Assembly (NCBI GenBank): GCA_027493375.1
Contig: JAPVWO010000216.1
Location: forward strand, 1 to 45,457
Reading direction: 5' to 3'
Length of the DNA: 45,457 nucleotides
DNA from: Candidatus Multivorans thiocomprendens
GTDB lineage: Bacteria > Acidobacteriota > Thermoanaerobaculia > Multivoradales > Multivoraceae
Of the stretch, positions 23,737 to 32,741 are shown in pieces. The translations under genes and the position numbers were made by a program. The notes under the pieces were generated by a model that searched no databases, had not been told where the DNA came from, and was given only the letters and a program-made list of their open reading frames with translations. Positions within the stretch are counted from its first letter, which is position 1, and each line of letters begins with the position of its first letter.

Positions 23737-24261
23737 GTGCGGAACTCCCGGTCCACTCGAAGAACGCCCAATCGAAAGCGGGCGCCGAAGCCGGCGTACG
23801 ACCGCGCGCTCGATCTGCTGGCGCGGCGCGCGCACTTTGCGGCCGAACTGGGCGCGAAGCTCAGGCAGCGTGGCTACACGACGGCCGAGGTGGAGAGTGC
23901 GGTCGAACGGCTGACGGATGGCGGTCACCTGAACGAAGGCGAGACCGCGCACATGCTCGTGCGGTCGCTCAAGCGCCGGGGCTACGGCCGGCGGCGGCTC
24001 GAGCTCGACCTGCGGCGGCGCGGAGCAGACGAAGCCGCGGCGAGTGCAGCGCTCGAGACGGTGGGCGACGAGGACGAACTGGAGCGGGCAGGGTCGGTTG
24101 CCGTGCGCTGGCGTGCGACGCACCCGGAGCGCGACGCGGCCGCCCTGGCCCGGCACCTCGAACGGCGGGGCTTCCTTCCCCGTACTATTGGCGCCGTCCT
24201 GTTCGACGCGGCCGACGACGCGGTCGCGGAGCGGGAGATGCAGGGTCAGAGCTCATGTTGA
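23737..24261 (+). CDS. recX: regulatory protein RecX
   Basis: A 174-residue modulator of RecA filaments, made of three-helix RecX repeats: ALDLLARRAHFAAELGAKLRQRGY, the SLKRRGYGRRRLELDLRRRG motif and a degenerate third repeat (ALARHLERRGF). The N-terminal 20 residues are basic. GTG 23737 is preceded by GGAGG (23726-23730) and a possible -10, TATCCT, at 23715-23720. recA is not adjacent. The end overlaps the alaS start by 7 bp. Confidence 0.88.
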   Translation: MRNSRSTRRTPNRKRAPKPAYDRALDLLARRAHFAAELGAKLRQRGYTTAEVESAVERLTDGGHLNEGETAHMLVRSLKRRGYGRRRLELDLRRRGADEAAASAALETVGDEDELERAGSVAVRWRATHPERDAAALARHLERRGFLPRTIGAVLFDAADDAVAEREMQGQSSC

Positions 24262-26915
24262 GTCGGGACATCAGGCGAAGCTTCATCGACTTCTACGCCG
24301 GCCGCGGACACGCGGAGGTGGCGAGTTCGCCCCTGGTGCCGAAGGACGATCCGACTCTGCTGTTCGTCAATGCCGGGATGGTCCAGTTCAAGAACTACTT
24401 CCTTGGCGTCGAGCAGCCGGATTCGCCGCGCGCGGTGACCTCGCAGAAGTGTCTCCGCGTGTCCGGAAAGCACAACGACCTGGAGAACGTCGGGCCCAGT
24501 CCCCGGCACCACACGTTCTTCGAGATGCTGGGGAACTTCTCCTTCGGCGACTACTTCAAGGAAGAGGCGATCGCTTCGGCCTGGGAGCTGGTCACGGGGC
24601 CCTGGGGCCTCAGGCCGGAGCACCTGTTCGCCACCGTGTTCGAGGACGACGACGAAGCCGAGGACCTGTGGCTGCGGATCTCCGGCCTGCCGCCGGAGCG
24701 GGTCCTGCGCTGCGGCGAGAAGGACAACTTCTGGGCGATGGGCGAGACCGGACCCTGCGGTCCCTGCAGCGAGATCTTCGTCGACACCGCGCCGGAGCTG
24801 CCCGAAGTCGGCTTCGACGAGGGCTCCGACTCGGGCCGCTATCTCGAGATCTGGAACCTCGTCTTCATGCAGTTCGAGCGTCACGAAGACGGCCGGAGCG
24901 AGCCGCTGCCGAACCCGTCGATCGACACCGGCGCGGGACTGGAGAGGGTGGCCGCTGTGCTCCAGGGCGTCGATTCGAACTACGACACGGACCTGTTCGG
25001 CACGATTCTGAGCGCGGTGGCCGGTGCGGCGGGAAACGAGTACGGCCGCGATCCGGACGCGGACGTGTCCATGCGGGTCGTCGCCGACCACCTGCGGGCG
25101 GTCGGCTTCCTGCTCGCCGACGGGGTGCTGCCGAGCAACGAGGGCCGGGGCTATGTGCTGCGCCGGCTTCTTCGCCGCGCCTCGCGCCACGGCATGAAGC
25201 TGGGTTTCGAGGAGCCGTTCCTGGCCTCGCTGCTGCCGTCGCTCGAGGAGGCCTTCGCCGGCCACTACCCGGAGCTGGTGAATGCCCGCGAGCCGTCCTC
25301 GGCCACCATCACCGCCGAGGAGACCCGGTTCCTGGAGACCGTCGCGGTCGGCGCGGGCAAGGTCCAGCAGGCGATCGAGGAAGCGCGCGCCGCAGGCCGC
25401 TCGGTGCTCGACGGTGAGGCGACGTTCCGGCTGTACGACACGTTTGGCCTGCCGATCGAGACGGTGCGCGAGATCGCCGAGGAGGAGCAGTTCGGGATCG
25501 ACGAGGCGGGGTTCGAGGCGGCGCTGGCGGAGCAGCGGGAGCGGTCGCGGGCGGGTCGTCACCTCGCCACCGCAAACATCAGACTCTCTGTGCCGGAGGT
25601 CACGGCAGAGGCGGAGGTGATCAAACCGACGCCGTTCACGGGCTATGACGATCTGCAAGCGGACTCGCGAGCGGTTGCCGTCGCAACGGCCGAGGGCGCA
25701 CCGGCTCGGGAAGTGGGAGACAGCGGTTTTGCCGTCTTCGAACGCACTCCCTTCTACGCCGAAGCGGGAGGCCAGGTCGGGGACGTCGGTTTCGTTGATT
25801 GGGACGGCGGCAGGGCGCGGGTTCTCGATACCTTCCACGACGGCGGACGCATCGTGCATCGCATCGAGGTCGTCGACGGTGCGCTTGAGGAAGGTGCCGC
25901 AGTCGAACTCGAGGTGGACCGCGAGAAGAGGGAAGCTGCCCAGCGTCACCACACCGCGACCCACCTCCTGCACGCGGCCCTGCGCCGGCACCTTGGCACG
26001 GGCGTGCGTCAGGCCGGTTCCCTGGTCCACCCGGACCGGCTGCGTTTCGACTTCACGCACGGGGCCCCCGTGACCGAAGAGCAGCAGGAGGCGATCGAGG
26101 ACACGGTCAACGAGTGGGTGCGGCGTGCCGTACCTCTGGAGATCAGCGAGCGCTCCTACGACGAGGCGGTGGCGGCCGGCGCGATGGCGCTCTTCGGCGA
26201 GAAGTACGGCGACCGGGTGCGCACCGTCGAGGTTCCTGGGTTCAGCCTCGAACTCTGCGGCGGCTGCCACGTCCGGAACACGGGCGAGATCGGCCCCGTG
26301 ACGCTGGTCGGAGAGCGCGGCGTCGCCGCCGGGGTCCGCCGGATCGAGGCGCTCGCCGGCGACCGTGCCGATCGTCTGCACCGGAGCCGGGCGCGGTTGC
26401 TGGGGACGCTGGAAGCGGAGCTCGGCGCCTCGGGAGAGCAGGCCACGGCCGAAGTTCGGGCGCTGAAGGAGCGGTTGCGGACGGTCGAGAAAGAACTCTC
26501 CCAGCTCAGGCTCGGCGTGCTCGCCGGCGACGGCAAGCCGGCTTCCGGTCAGGACGCCGGCGGCGACACGCGGTCCGTTCGCGGCGTCGACGTCGTCCTG
26601 CGCGAAGTGCCGGCCTCCAACGTGGGAGAGCTTCGCAGCCTCGCCGACGTCCTGCGGGGCCGTCTGGGATCCGGTGTCGTCGTTCTCGGCGCCCGGGACG
26701 ACGGCAAGGTGAAGCTCGTGGCCTCGGTGACGAAGGACCTCCAGGATCGGATCGACGCGGCGGCCGTGGCGCGGGCCATGGGCTCGGCGATCTCGGGCAG
26801 CGGCGGCGGCCGTCGCGACTTCGCCCAGGCCGGAGGCCGGGCCGAGAACCTGACCTCGGCCTTCGCCGCCGCCGAACGGCTCATCGAAGACAGCCTGAGC
26901 GGCACGCACTCCTAG
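24255..26915 (+). CDS. alaS: alanyl-tRNA synthetase
   Basis: A complete 886-residue class II synthetase. Catalytic core 1-240 with RHHTFFEMLGNFSFGDYFK and NPSIDTGAGLERV; helical tRNA-binding domain (about 240-450); editing domain with zinc-site motifs HHTATHLLH (from residue 565) and CGGCH (from 671); C-terminal oligomerisation domain ending in a GSGGGRRDFAQAGG segment. All hallmark residues are present. recX-alaS is a common bacterial pair. pgsA begins 1 nt after the stop. Confidence 0.98.
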   Translation: MLSRDIRRSFIDFYAGRGHAEVASSPLVPKDDPTLLFVNAGMVQFKNYFLGVEQPDSPRAVTSQKCLRVSGKHNDLENVGPSPRHHTFFEMLGNFSFGDYFKEEAIASAWELVTGPWGLRPEHLFATVFEDDDEAEDLWLRISGLPPERVLRCGEKDNFWAMGETGPCGPCSEIFVDTAPELPEVGFDEGSDSGRYLEIWNLVFMQFERHEDGRSEPLPNPSIDTGAGLERVAAVLQGVDSNYDTDLFGTILSAVAGAAGNEYGRDPDADVSMRVVADHLRAVGFLLADGVLPSNEGRGYVLRRLLRRASRHGMKLGFEEPFLASLLPSLEEAFAGHYPELVNAREPSSATITAEETRFLETVAVGAGKVQQAIEEARAAGRSVLDGEATFRLYDTFGLPIETVREIAEEEQFGIDEAGFEAALAEQRERSRAGRHLATANIRLSVPEVTAEAEVIKPTPFTGYDDLQADSRAVAVATAEGAPAREVGDSGFAVFERTPFYAEAGGQVGDVGFVDWDGGRARVLDTFHDGGRIVHRIEVVDGALEEGAAVELEVDREKREAAQRHHTATHLLHAALRRHLGTGVRQAGSLVHPDRLRFDFTHGAPVTEEQQEAIEDTVNEWVRRAVPLEISERSYDEAVAAGAMALFGEKYGDRVRTVEVPGFSLELCGGCHVRNTGEIGPVTLVGERGVAAGVRRIEALAGDRADRLHRSRARLLGTLEAELGASGEQATAEVRALKERLRTVEKELSQLRLGVLAGDGKPASGQDAGGDTRSVRGVDVVLREVPASNVGELRSLADVLRGRLGSGVVVLGARDDGKVKLVASVTKDLQDRIDAAAVARAMGSAISGSGGGRRDFAQAGGRAENLTSAFAAAERLIEDSLSGTHS

Positions 26916-26916
26916 G

Positions 26917-27549
26917 GTGCCGAGGCCAGGAAACGTGGCCGGGCGGGAAGCGGAGCGGCAGCGGCCCGCGACGGCCGCGTTGCTGCGCGCCGGGCTCAAC
27001 CTGCCGAACGCGCTGACGCTCAGCCGTATCCTGATCGTCCCGTTGCTCGTTGTCGTCCTGCTGACGCAGATCGAGGGCCGGGAGTTCATCGGCCTGGGCC
27101 TGTTCCTGGCCGCTTCGCTGACCGACTTCCTCGACGGCTTCCTCGCCCGCCGGCGCAAGGAGGTGACCGCGCTCGGCAAGTTGCTCGACCCGGCGGCGGA
27201 CAAGATCCTCACGTCGGCCGCGTTCATCTCCCTGGTCGGCCTCGGTCTGGCGCCGGCCTGGATGGTGGTCGTCGTCATCGCGCGCGAGTTCGCGGTCTCG
27301 TCGTTGCGCTCGCTGGCGGCGGCTCAGAACGTCGTCCTCGCCGCGAGCTTCGCCGGCAAGGTGAAGACGGTGACCCAGATCGTCGCCATCTCGCTGCTGA
27401 TCATCTCGGACCAACTCGGCGCGTTCGACGTGCTGGCGCCGCTGTCGCTGTGGGTGGCCCTGGCCGCGACGCTCTACTCGGGCATCGAGTACTTCGCGCG
27501 CAACGGCCGGCGGGTGCTCGAAGCGTTCGGGGCATCCCCGGAGCAATGA
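26917..27549 (+). CDS. pgsA: CDP-diacylglycerol--glycerol-3-phosphate phosphatidyltransferase
   Basis: Makes phosphatidylglycerophosphate in the inner membrane. The CDP-alcohol phosphotransferase signature is complete: D70, D73-G74, A77-R78, G87, D91, D95 (TDFLDGFLARRR then LGKLLDPAADK). Several membrane spans follow, ending in TLYSGIEYFARNGRRVL. GTG 26917 is two bases after the alaS stop; an internal start near the NLPNALTLSR segment is possible because the first 25 residues are not conserved-looking. Confidence 0.93.
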   Translation: MPRPGNVAGREAERQRPATAALLRAGLNLPNALTLSRILIVPLLVVVLLTQIEGREFIGLGLFLAASLTDFLDGFLARRRKEVTALGKLLDPAADKILTSAAFISLVGLGLAPAWMVVVVIAREFAVSSLRSLAAAQNVVLAASFAGKVKTVTQIVAISLLIISDQLGAFDVLAPLSLWVALAATLYSGIEYFARNGRRVLEAFGASPEQ

Positions 27550-27604
27550 CCGTGCGCTCCCCGGCCTCGCCGGCGCTCGCTCCCGCCGGCGTGGGACGGC
27601 GGCC

Positions 27605-30181
27605 ATGATCCAGTCCGTCCTGGCGTGGCTGGCCGCCTTCGCCCGGCGTCGCCATCGGGCCGTGTTCCTGGTTGGGGCCGTGCTGGTCGTTCTCTCCGTG
27701 TGGTCGGCGGCGCGGCTCCGGTTCGACACGGAGATCCTGAACCTGCTGCCGAAGGACGACCCGGTTGTGACGACCTTCCGGTCGACGATCGAGGACTTCG
27801 GCAGCCTGGACTACCTGCTCGTCCTGGTCCGGCTGCCGTCGGACGTGCCCCTCGATCCGTACCTGTCGTTCGTGGAGGAGCTCGGTTCCTCGATGGAGGC
27901 GCTTGAGGAGATCGACTACGTCGACTACACCCTGGATGTGGAGGAGCTGGCCGAGACGTTCTTTGCCCACGCCTTCGTCTATCTCGACGAGGAGGCGCGC
28001 GAGGAGGTGGCGAGTCGGCTGACGGACGACGGCCTCAGGCGCAAGGTCGAGGAGTTGAGCCGCCGGCTGGCGACGCCGGAGGGCCTGGCGCTTCGCGAAC
28101 TCTTCCTGCTCGATCCGCTGGGCGTCCACGAGGTGTTCCTCGATCAGCTCGAATTCACCCGCGGCGGCCCCCCCTTCGACTGGGCGACCGGCTACTTCCT
28201 GTCCGACGACCGGTCGCGCGCGCTCCTGATCGCACGGCCGGCCGAGCCGGCGCAGGAAGTCGAGTTCGGCCGCCGGCTGCTGGCGGAAGTGGAAGATCTG
28301 GCCACCGACCTCGGGAGGCGCTGGCCCGAACTCGGAGGGGAGGACCGGGACGGCGAGCTGCTGCCGCTTCCCGAAGTGGCCTTCGGCGGCACCTATGTGA
28401 CGGCCGTCTCGGACGCGGGCACGATCGTGACCGGGCTGATCTCGAACATGGCCACTTCGCTGATCGGCGTCCTGCTCCTGTTCGCTCTCGCCTTCCGGCG
28501 CGTCGGCCTCATCGCCTATGCCTTCGTCCCGCTCGCCTTCGGCCTGGTGCTCGCCTTCGGCTTCGCCGGCACGGTGCTGGGTGAGCTGAACGCGCTGACC
28601 AGCGGCTTCGCCGCGCTCCTGGTCGGCCTCGGGATCGACTTCGTCATCGTCTCGTACGGCCGGTACGTCGAGGAGCGGCGCCGCGGCGCGGACCTGGAAG
28701 CGGCGCTTGTGGCGATGAGCCGCTCCTCGGGCAGGGCGGTCTGGACCGGCGCGATCACCACGGCGGCGACGTTCTACGCGTTCCTGGTGACCGACTTCGT
28801 GGGGCTCCGCCAGATGGGTCTCCTGACCGGCACCGGCATCCTGTTCTGCATGGTTTCGGTGCTCCTCCTGCTGCCGGCCATGCTCGCCTGGCGGGAAGAC
28901 CACCGCCCGGCTTCGGGAAGGCAGCCCCGGCTGGTTCTTCACGGGCTGGGCGCTCGCCGCCTCGTGCGCTGGAGCTTCGAGCGGCCGGTAGCCGTGATCT
29001 GTTGCTGCGTGGCGGTCACCGCGGCCGCCGGCGCGATCGCTCCCCGGCTGGAGTTCGAGGACGCGATCCGGGAGCTCCGGCCGGAGGGAAACCCGGGCGT
29101 CGAGGTCGAGGACGAGGTTTCCGAGTACTTCGGCTCGGGGCTTAGACCGACGATGGTCGTGCTCTCGGGCGCGACGGAGCGGGACGTCATGGAGCTCTCG
29201 CACCGGGCCGAAGAGGAGGCCGGAGCCCTGGTCGACAGCGGCATCCTGACCGGCGTGAACGGCATCGGCAGCCTGGTTCCGCTGCCAGGCCGGCAGGCGG
29301 CGGCACACGAGTGGCTGGACGAGCGCCGGGACCTCTTCGAGCGGCAGCGGCTGCGGTCCCTGTTCGAGCGGTACGCGACGGAAGAGGGTCTTCGGGCGGC
29401 GCCGTTCCAGGCGGGCATCGACCTCCTCGCCGACGCCGCGGCGGACCGGACAACGGTGACGCTGTCCTCGCTCCGTGCCGACCCGCGGATAGAGCGGCTG
29501 CTGGAGCGCTACATGAGCCGGAACGAGAGCGAGCCGAAGCTCGTCGTCTACCTGTATCCGCCACCGGGTCAGTGGCGTCGCGGCGCGCCGCCCGGGGCTT
29601 CGGAGATGGTCGAGCGCCTCGGTCCCCAGGCGGCCCTGTCGGGGGTCAACGTGGTGGGCGAGAGGCTGCGGAACGGCATCCGGATCGACGCCGTCACCGC
29701 CTCGATCCTCGGCTTCGTCCTGGTGGCGCTGCTTCTCTTCCTGGACTATCGCTGGCTGCTGAGCACTCTTCTGTCCCTGTTGCCGTTGTCGGTCGGCGTG
29801 GTATGGATGCTCGGGGTCATGGTCCTGGCCGGGCTCGACATGAACTTCTTCAACGTCTTCGTCGTCACGATGATCATCGGCATCGGCGTGGACTACGGCG
29901 TCCACATGGTGCACCGCTGGCGCGAGATCGGCTTCGGCCCGGCGGCGCTCGAGGGCGAGCGGCTGGTGGAGGCCCTGGGCGAGACCGGCAAGGCGATCGT
30001 GCTGGCGGCGGCGTCGACCAGCGTCGGCTTCGGCTCGCTGGCCCTGTCGCACTACCCGGGACTTCGCTCGATGGGCATCGTCGCCATCCTCGGCGCGGTC
30101 GCCACGGCGCTGGTCTCGATCACCCTGCTGCCGGCCCTGGTGGCGCTCGGCTGGCGTCGGCGCGCGGCGCGGGGAACCTGA
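27605..30181 (+). CDS. RND/MMPL-family exporter (HpnN-like)
   Basis: An 858-residue membrane transporter with the duplicated RND layout: a membrane span at the N-terminus (about 19-37), an extracytoplasmic domain (about 40-275) followed by five to six spans, then the same again (span at about 462-480, domain to about 690, final spans 700-850). The spans carry SGFAALLVGLGIDFVIVSYGRY and FNVFVVTMIIGIGVDYGVHMVHR, which are the MMPL/SSD signatures with the conserved GIGxDYG. Relatives move hydrophobic lipids such as hopanoids to the outer membrane; no hopanoid genes are here to confirm it. The TGA overlaps the ffh ATG (TGATG). Confidence 0.88.
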   Translation: MIQSVLAWLAAFARRRHRAVFLVGAVLVVLSVWSAARLRFDTEILNLLPKDDPVVTTFRSTIEDFGSLDYLLVLVRLPSDVPLDPYLSFVEELGSSMEALEEIDYVDYTLDVEELAETFFAHAFVYLDEEAREEVASRLTDDGLRRKVEELSRRLATPEGLALRELFLLDPLGVHEVFLDQLEFTRGGPPFDWATGYFLSDDRSRALLIARPAEPAQEVEFGRRLLAEVEDLATDLGRRWPELGGEDRDGELLPLPEVAFGGTYVTAVSDAGTIVTGLISNMATSLIGVLLLFALAFRRVGLIAYAFVPLAFGLVLAFGFAGTVLGELNALTSGFAALLVGLGIDFVIVSYGRYVEERRRGADLEAALVAMSRSSGRAVWTGAITTAATFYAFLVTDFVGLRQMGLLTGTGILFCMVSVLLLLPAMLAWREDHRPASGRQPRLVLHGLGARRLVRWSFERPVAVICCCVAVTAAAGAIAPRLEFEDAIRELRPEGNPGVEVEDEVSEYFGSGLRPTMVVLSGATERDVMELSHRAEEEAGALVDSGILTGVNGIGSLVPLPGRQAAAHEWLDERRDLFERQRLRSLFERYATEEGLRAAPFQAGIDLLADAAADRTTVTLSSLRADPRIERLLERYMSRNESEPKLVVYLYPPPGQWRRGAPPGASEMVERLGPQAALSGVNVVGERLRNGIRIDAVTASILGFVLVALLLFLDYRWLLSTLLSLLPLSVGVVWMLGVMVLAGLDMNFFNVFVVTMIIGIGVDYGVHMVHRWREIGFGPAALEGERLVEALGETGKAIVLAAASTSVGFGSLALSHYPGLRSMGIVAILGAVATALVSITLLPALVALGWRRRAARGT

Positions 30182-31494
30182 TGTTCGAGGGCTTGCAGGA
30201 CAAGCTCCAGGGAGTCTTCCGCTCCCTGCGCTCGGAAGGCCGGATCTCGGAGGATCACGTGCGGCGCGCCGTGCGGCAAATCCGCCTCGCGCTGCTGGAG
30301 GCCGATGTTCACGTCCGGGTCGTCCGTTCCTTCGTCGGCCGGATCCAGGAGCTGGCGCTGGGCGAAGAGGTGCTGAGCAGCCTGACCCCCGACCAGCAGA
30401 TGATCCGGATCGTCCGCGACGAACTGATCGCGGTGCTCGGGGAGCCCGGCGCGGAACTCCAGCTCGAAGGCCGTCCGGCGGTGGTGCTGCTCTGCGGCCT
30501 CCAGGGCTCGGGCAAGACGACGACCGCCGGCAAGCTGGCGGTTCGGCTCCGCGACCGGGGCAGAAACCCGGTGCTGGCGGCCGGCGACCTCCGGCGCGCC
30601 GCGGCGGTGGAGCAGCTCAAGCAGGTCGGCGCGGCGGCCGGCGCCACGGTCATCGAGCCCACGGCCGGAGAAGATCTGCCGGCCTTCTCGAGCCGGGCCC
30701 TGGCGGCGGCTCGGGAGGGCGGCTTCAACACGCTGATCTTCGACACCGCGGGCCGCCTGCATGTGGACCCGGAGTCGATGGCCGAGCTCACGGCCCTGGC
30801 GGAGCGGGTCGACCCCTGCGAGACACTCTTCGTCTGCGACGCGATGACCGGCCAGGATGCCGTGCGGAGCGCGGCCGCCTTCGCCGAAGGCGCGCCGCTC
30901 ACTGGCGCGGTGATGACCAAGCTCGACGGCGACGCCCGCGGCGGCGCCGCGCTGTCGCTCCGGGGCGTCACCGAGGTGCCGCTTCGCTTTGTCGGCGTCG
31001 GCGAGAAGCTCGAGGACCTGGAGTCCTTCGCGCCGGACCGCATCGCCTCCCGGATCCTCGGCATGGGCGATGTGCTGTCCCTGATCGAGAAGGCCGAGCG
31101 GGTCGTCGACCGCCAGGAAACGGAGCGCCTCGCCGAGCGCATCGCCCGCCAGGAGTTCACTCTCGAGGACCTGCGCGACCAGTTGCGGCAGCTTCGCCGC
31201 ATGGGGCCGCTGTCCCAGCTCCTCGAGCTGCTCCCCGGCCAGTTCCGCGGCGCGAACCTGGCGGGCGCCATGGACGAGAGCCGCCTGGTCGCGATCACCG
31301 CGTTGATCGACTCGATGACGCCCCGCGAGCGCCGCAACCCCGCGATCCTCAACGCAAGCCGGCGCCGGCGCATCGCCCGCGGCGCCGGCCGCACCGTCCA
31401 GGAACTGAACCAGTTGCTCCGGCAGTACCGCCAGATGCGGAAGCTGATGAAGCGCACTCGTGGCAGGTGGATGCAGGGGATTCGGGGGGCGTAG
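30181..31494 (+). CDS. ffh: signal recognition particle protein Ffh
   Basis: The 437-residue SRP GTPase that targets nascent membrane proteins. N domain 1-95, G domain with P-loop GLQGSGKTTT (106-115), DTAGRLHVD, MTKLDGDARGGAALS, and an M domain after about residue 300. The M domain is unusually arginine-rich and methionine-poor, as in other high-GC bacteria, and ends RTRGRWMQGIRGA. The start is fused to the upstream stop (TGATG). Confidence 0.97.
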   Translation: MFEGLQDKLQGVFRSLRSEGRISEDHVRRAVRQIRLALLEADVHVRVVRSFVGRIQELALGEEVLSSLTPDQQMIRIVRDELIAVLGEPGAELQLEGRPAVVLLCGLQGSGKTTTAGKLAVRLRDRGRNPVLAAGDLRRAAAVEQLKQVGAAAGATVIEPTAGEDLPAFSSRALAAAREGGFNTLIFDTAGRLHVDPESMAELTALAERVDPCETLFVCDAMTGQDAVRSAAAFAEGAPLTGAVMTKLDGDARGGAALSLRGVTEVPLRFVGVGEKLEDLESFAPDRIASRILGMGDVLSLIEKAERVVDRQETERLAERIARQEFTLEDLRDQLRQLRRMGPLSQLLELLPGQFRGANLAGAMDESRLVAITALIDSMTPRERRNPAILNASRRRRIARGAGRTVQELNQLLRQYRQMRKLMKRTRGRWMQGIRGA

Positions 31495-31536
31495 GTGGAT
31501 GCGGCTCAACGCCTGCCTTTCAGCACGACGTTCTGC

Positions 31537-31545
31537 TGCTAGACT
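31537..31545 (+). promoter_or_regulatory. candidate extended -10 promoter for the rpsP operon
   Basis: TGCTAGACT at 31537-31545 fits TGn-TAnnnT; CTTTCA at 31517-31522 is a weak -35 at 17 bp. A leader of about 75 nt would follow, containing GGCTCCGGC...GCTCGGAGC-like complementarity (about 31558-31580). The 31495-31627 gap holds nothing else I can support. Confidence 0.45.
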
Positions 31546-31627
31546 GCGCCGCTGCCTCGGCTCCGGCACTGGCTCGGAGCAGGCGCCTCTACAACCGGAA
31601 GAATCCTGAACTCTGGAAGATCCTGAA

Positions 31628-31882
31628 ATGGTGAAGATAAGACTCCGGCGCATGGGTTCGCGCCACAGACCCTTCTACCGCGTGGTGGTGTCGGACAGCC
31701 GCAAGGTGCCGACGTCGGCGGTGATCGAGGAGGTCGGTCACTACGACCCCTGCAAGGACCCGGTGGTCATCCGGCTGAAGTCGGACCGCATCGACCATTG
31801 GGTGGCCCGCGGCGCACAGCTCACGGACAGCGTTCGCGGCCTGGTGCGGCGGGCGGCGGCGGCAACCGCCGCGGACTCGTAG
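31628..31882 (+). CDS. rpsP: 30S ribosomal protein S16
   Basis: An 84-residue core component of the small subunit. The sequence MVKIRLRRMGSRHRPFYRVV followed by the VGHYDP motif and DRIDHWVARGAQLTDSV is diagnostic. It opens the rpsP-khpA-rimM-trmD-rplS ribosome biogenesis operon that follows ffh in many bacteria. Confidence 0.98.
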   Translation: MVKIRLRRMGSRHRPFYRVVVSDSRKVPTSAVIEEVGHYDPCKDPVVIRLKSDRIDHWVARGAQLTDSVRGLVRRAAAATAADS

Positions 31883-31893
31883 CGGGCCGCGTC

Positions 31894-32139
31894 ATGTCGG
31901 AAGTCGCCGATCAACTCGCGAGCGTCGTCCGGTCGATGGTGGATCGCGGGGATGCGGTCCGCGTCGAGGAGATCGAGGAGGAGGACGCGATCGTCCTGCA
32001 GGTCGAGGTCGCGCCGGAGGAGCTTGGCCGCGTGATCGGCCGCCAGGGCCGTAGCGTCAGGTCGCTGCGCGCCCTGCTGGAAGTCCGCGGCGCCGAGGCC
32101 GGCGAGTACTACGAGGTCGAGATCGTCGAACCCGAGTAG
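31894..32139 (+). CDS. khpA: KH-domain RNA-binding protein KhpA
   Basis: An 81-residue single KH-domain protein with the GRVIGRQGRSVRSLR loop that contacts RNA. In this operon position it is the KhpA (YlqC) protein, which in Gram-positive species works with KhpB in small-RNA and cell-envelope regulation. ATG 31894 was chosen because it follows rpsP by 11 bp and the family starts here; the frame is open further upstream only within rpsP. Confidence 0.95.
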   Translation: MSEVADQLASVVRSMVDRGDAVRVEEIEEEDAIVLQVEVAPEELGRVIGRQGRSVRSLRALLEVRGAEAGEYYEVEIVEPE

Positions 32140-32180
32140 CGAACGAGAGGCGGGCGGTCCGCACCCCAAAGGGGCCAGAG

Positions 32181-32741
32181 ATGAAACAGCCGCCGCGGTC
32201 GACCGGTAGCGAAGGAGCGGAGATGGTGACGGTCGGCGCCGTTCTGCGCGCGCACGGCCTGCGGGGCGAGGTGCTGGTCGACGCGGACAGCGAGAATCCG
32301 GACCGGTTCCGGAAGGGTTCCAGGCTTCTCGCCGAGGTCGGGGGCCGGGTCCGGCGTCTGGAGGTGGCGTCCAGCCGGCCGCATCGCGGCAGGCAGCTCG
32401 TGCGCTTCGCCGACGTGACGGATCGGGACGGCGCGGAGGCGCTCCACGGCGCCCTGCTCGAGGTGCCGCAGGACCAGGTGCCGGCAGCCGAGGACGGCAC
32501 GTTCTACTACTTCCAGCTCGTCGGCTGCCGGGTCGTCGACAGGCGGCTCGGAGAACTCGGCGAGGTCGCCGCGGTGGTGGAGGACGGTGGCGGCGTTCTG
32601 CTCGACGTGGCCGCGCGCGGCGGCGGTTCGGTGCTGGTTCCCTTCGCCGGCGCGCTGCTGCCGGAGATCGATATCGGCGAAGGCCTGATTGTGAGCGACC
32701 TGCCGGAGGGACTGATCGAGGCATGCGGGTCGACGTCATAA
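32181..32741 (+). CDS. rimM: 16S rRNA processing protein RimM
   Basis: A ribosome maturation factor that binds S19 during 30S assembly. N-terminal RimM barrel ([22 protein letters not shown]) and PRC-like C-terminal barrel ([33 protein letters not shown]). Both ATG 32181 (AAGGGG upstream) and ATG 32223 (AAGGAG upstream) are plausible; the second removes a 14-residue unconserved extension. It overlaps trmD by 19 bp. Confidence 0.95.
   Translation: MKQPPRSTGSEGAEMVTVGAVLRAHGLRGEVLVDADSENPDRFRKGSRLLAEVGGRVRRLEVASSRPHRGRQLVRFADVTDRDGAEALHGALLEVPQDQVPAAEDGTFYYFQLVGCRVVDRRLGELGEVAAVVEDGGGVLLDVAARGGGSVLVPFAGALLPEIDIGEGLIVSDLPEGLIEACGSTS

Noticed and set aside
24246-27278. 1010-codon open frame on the minus strand opposite alaS and pgsA
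   Set aside because: It is antisense to two unmistakable genes, and its composition is that of a mirror frame in GC-rich DNA. The same applies to 27401-30052, 33708-37022 and similar minus frames.
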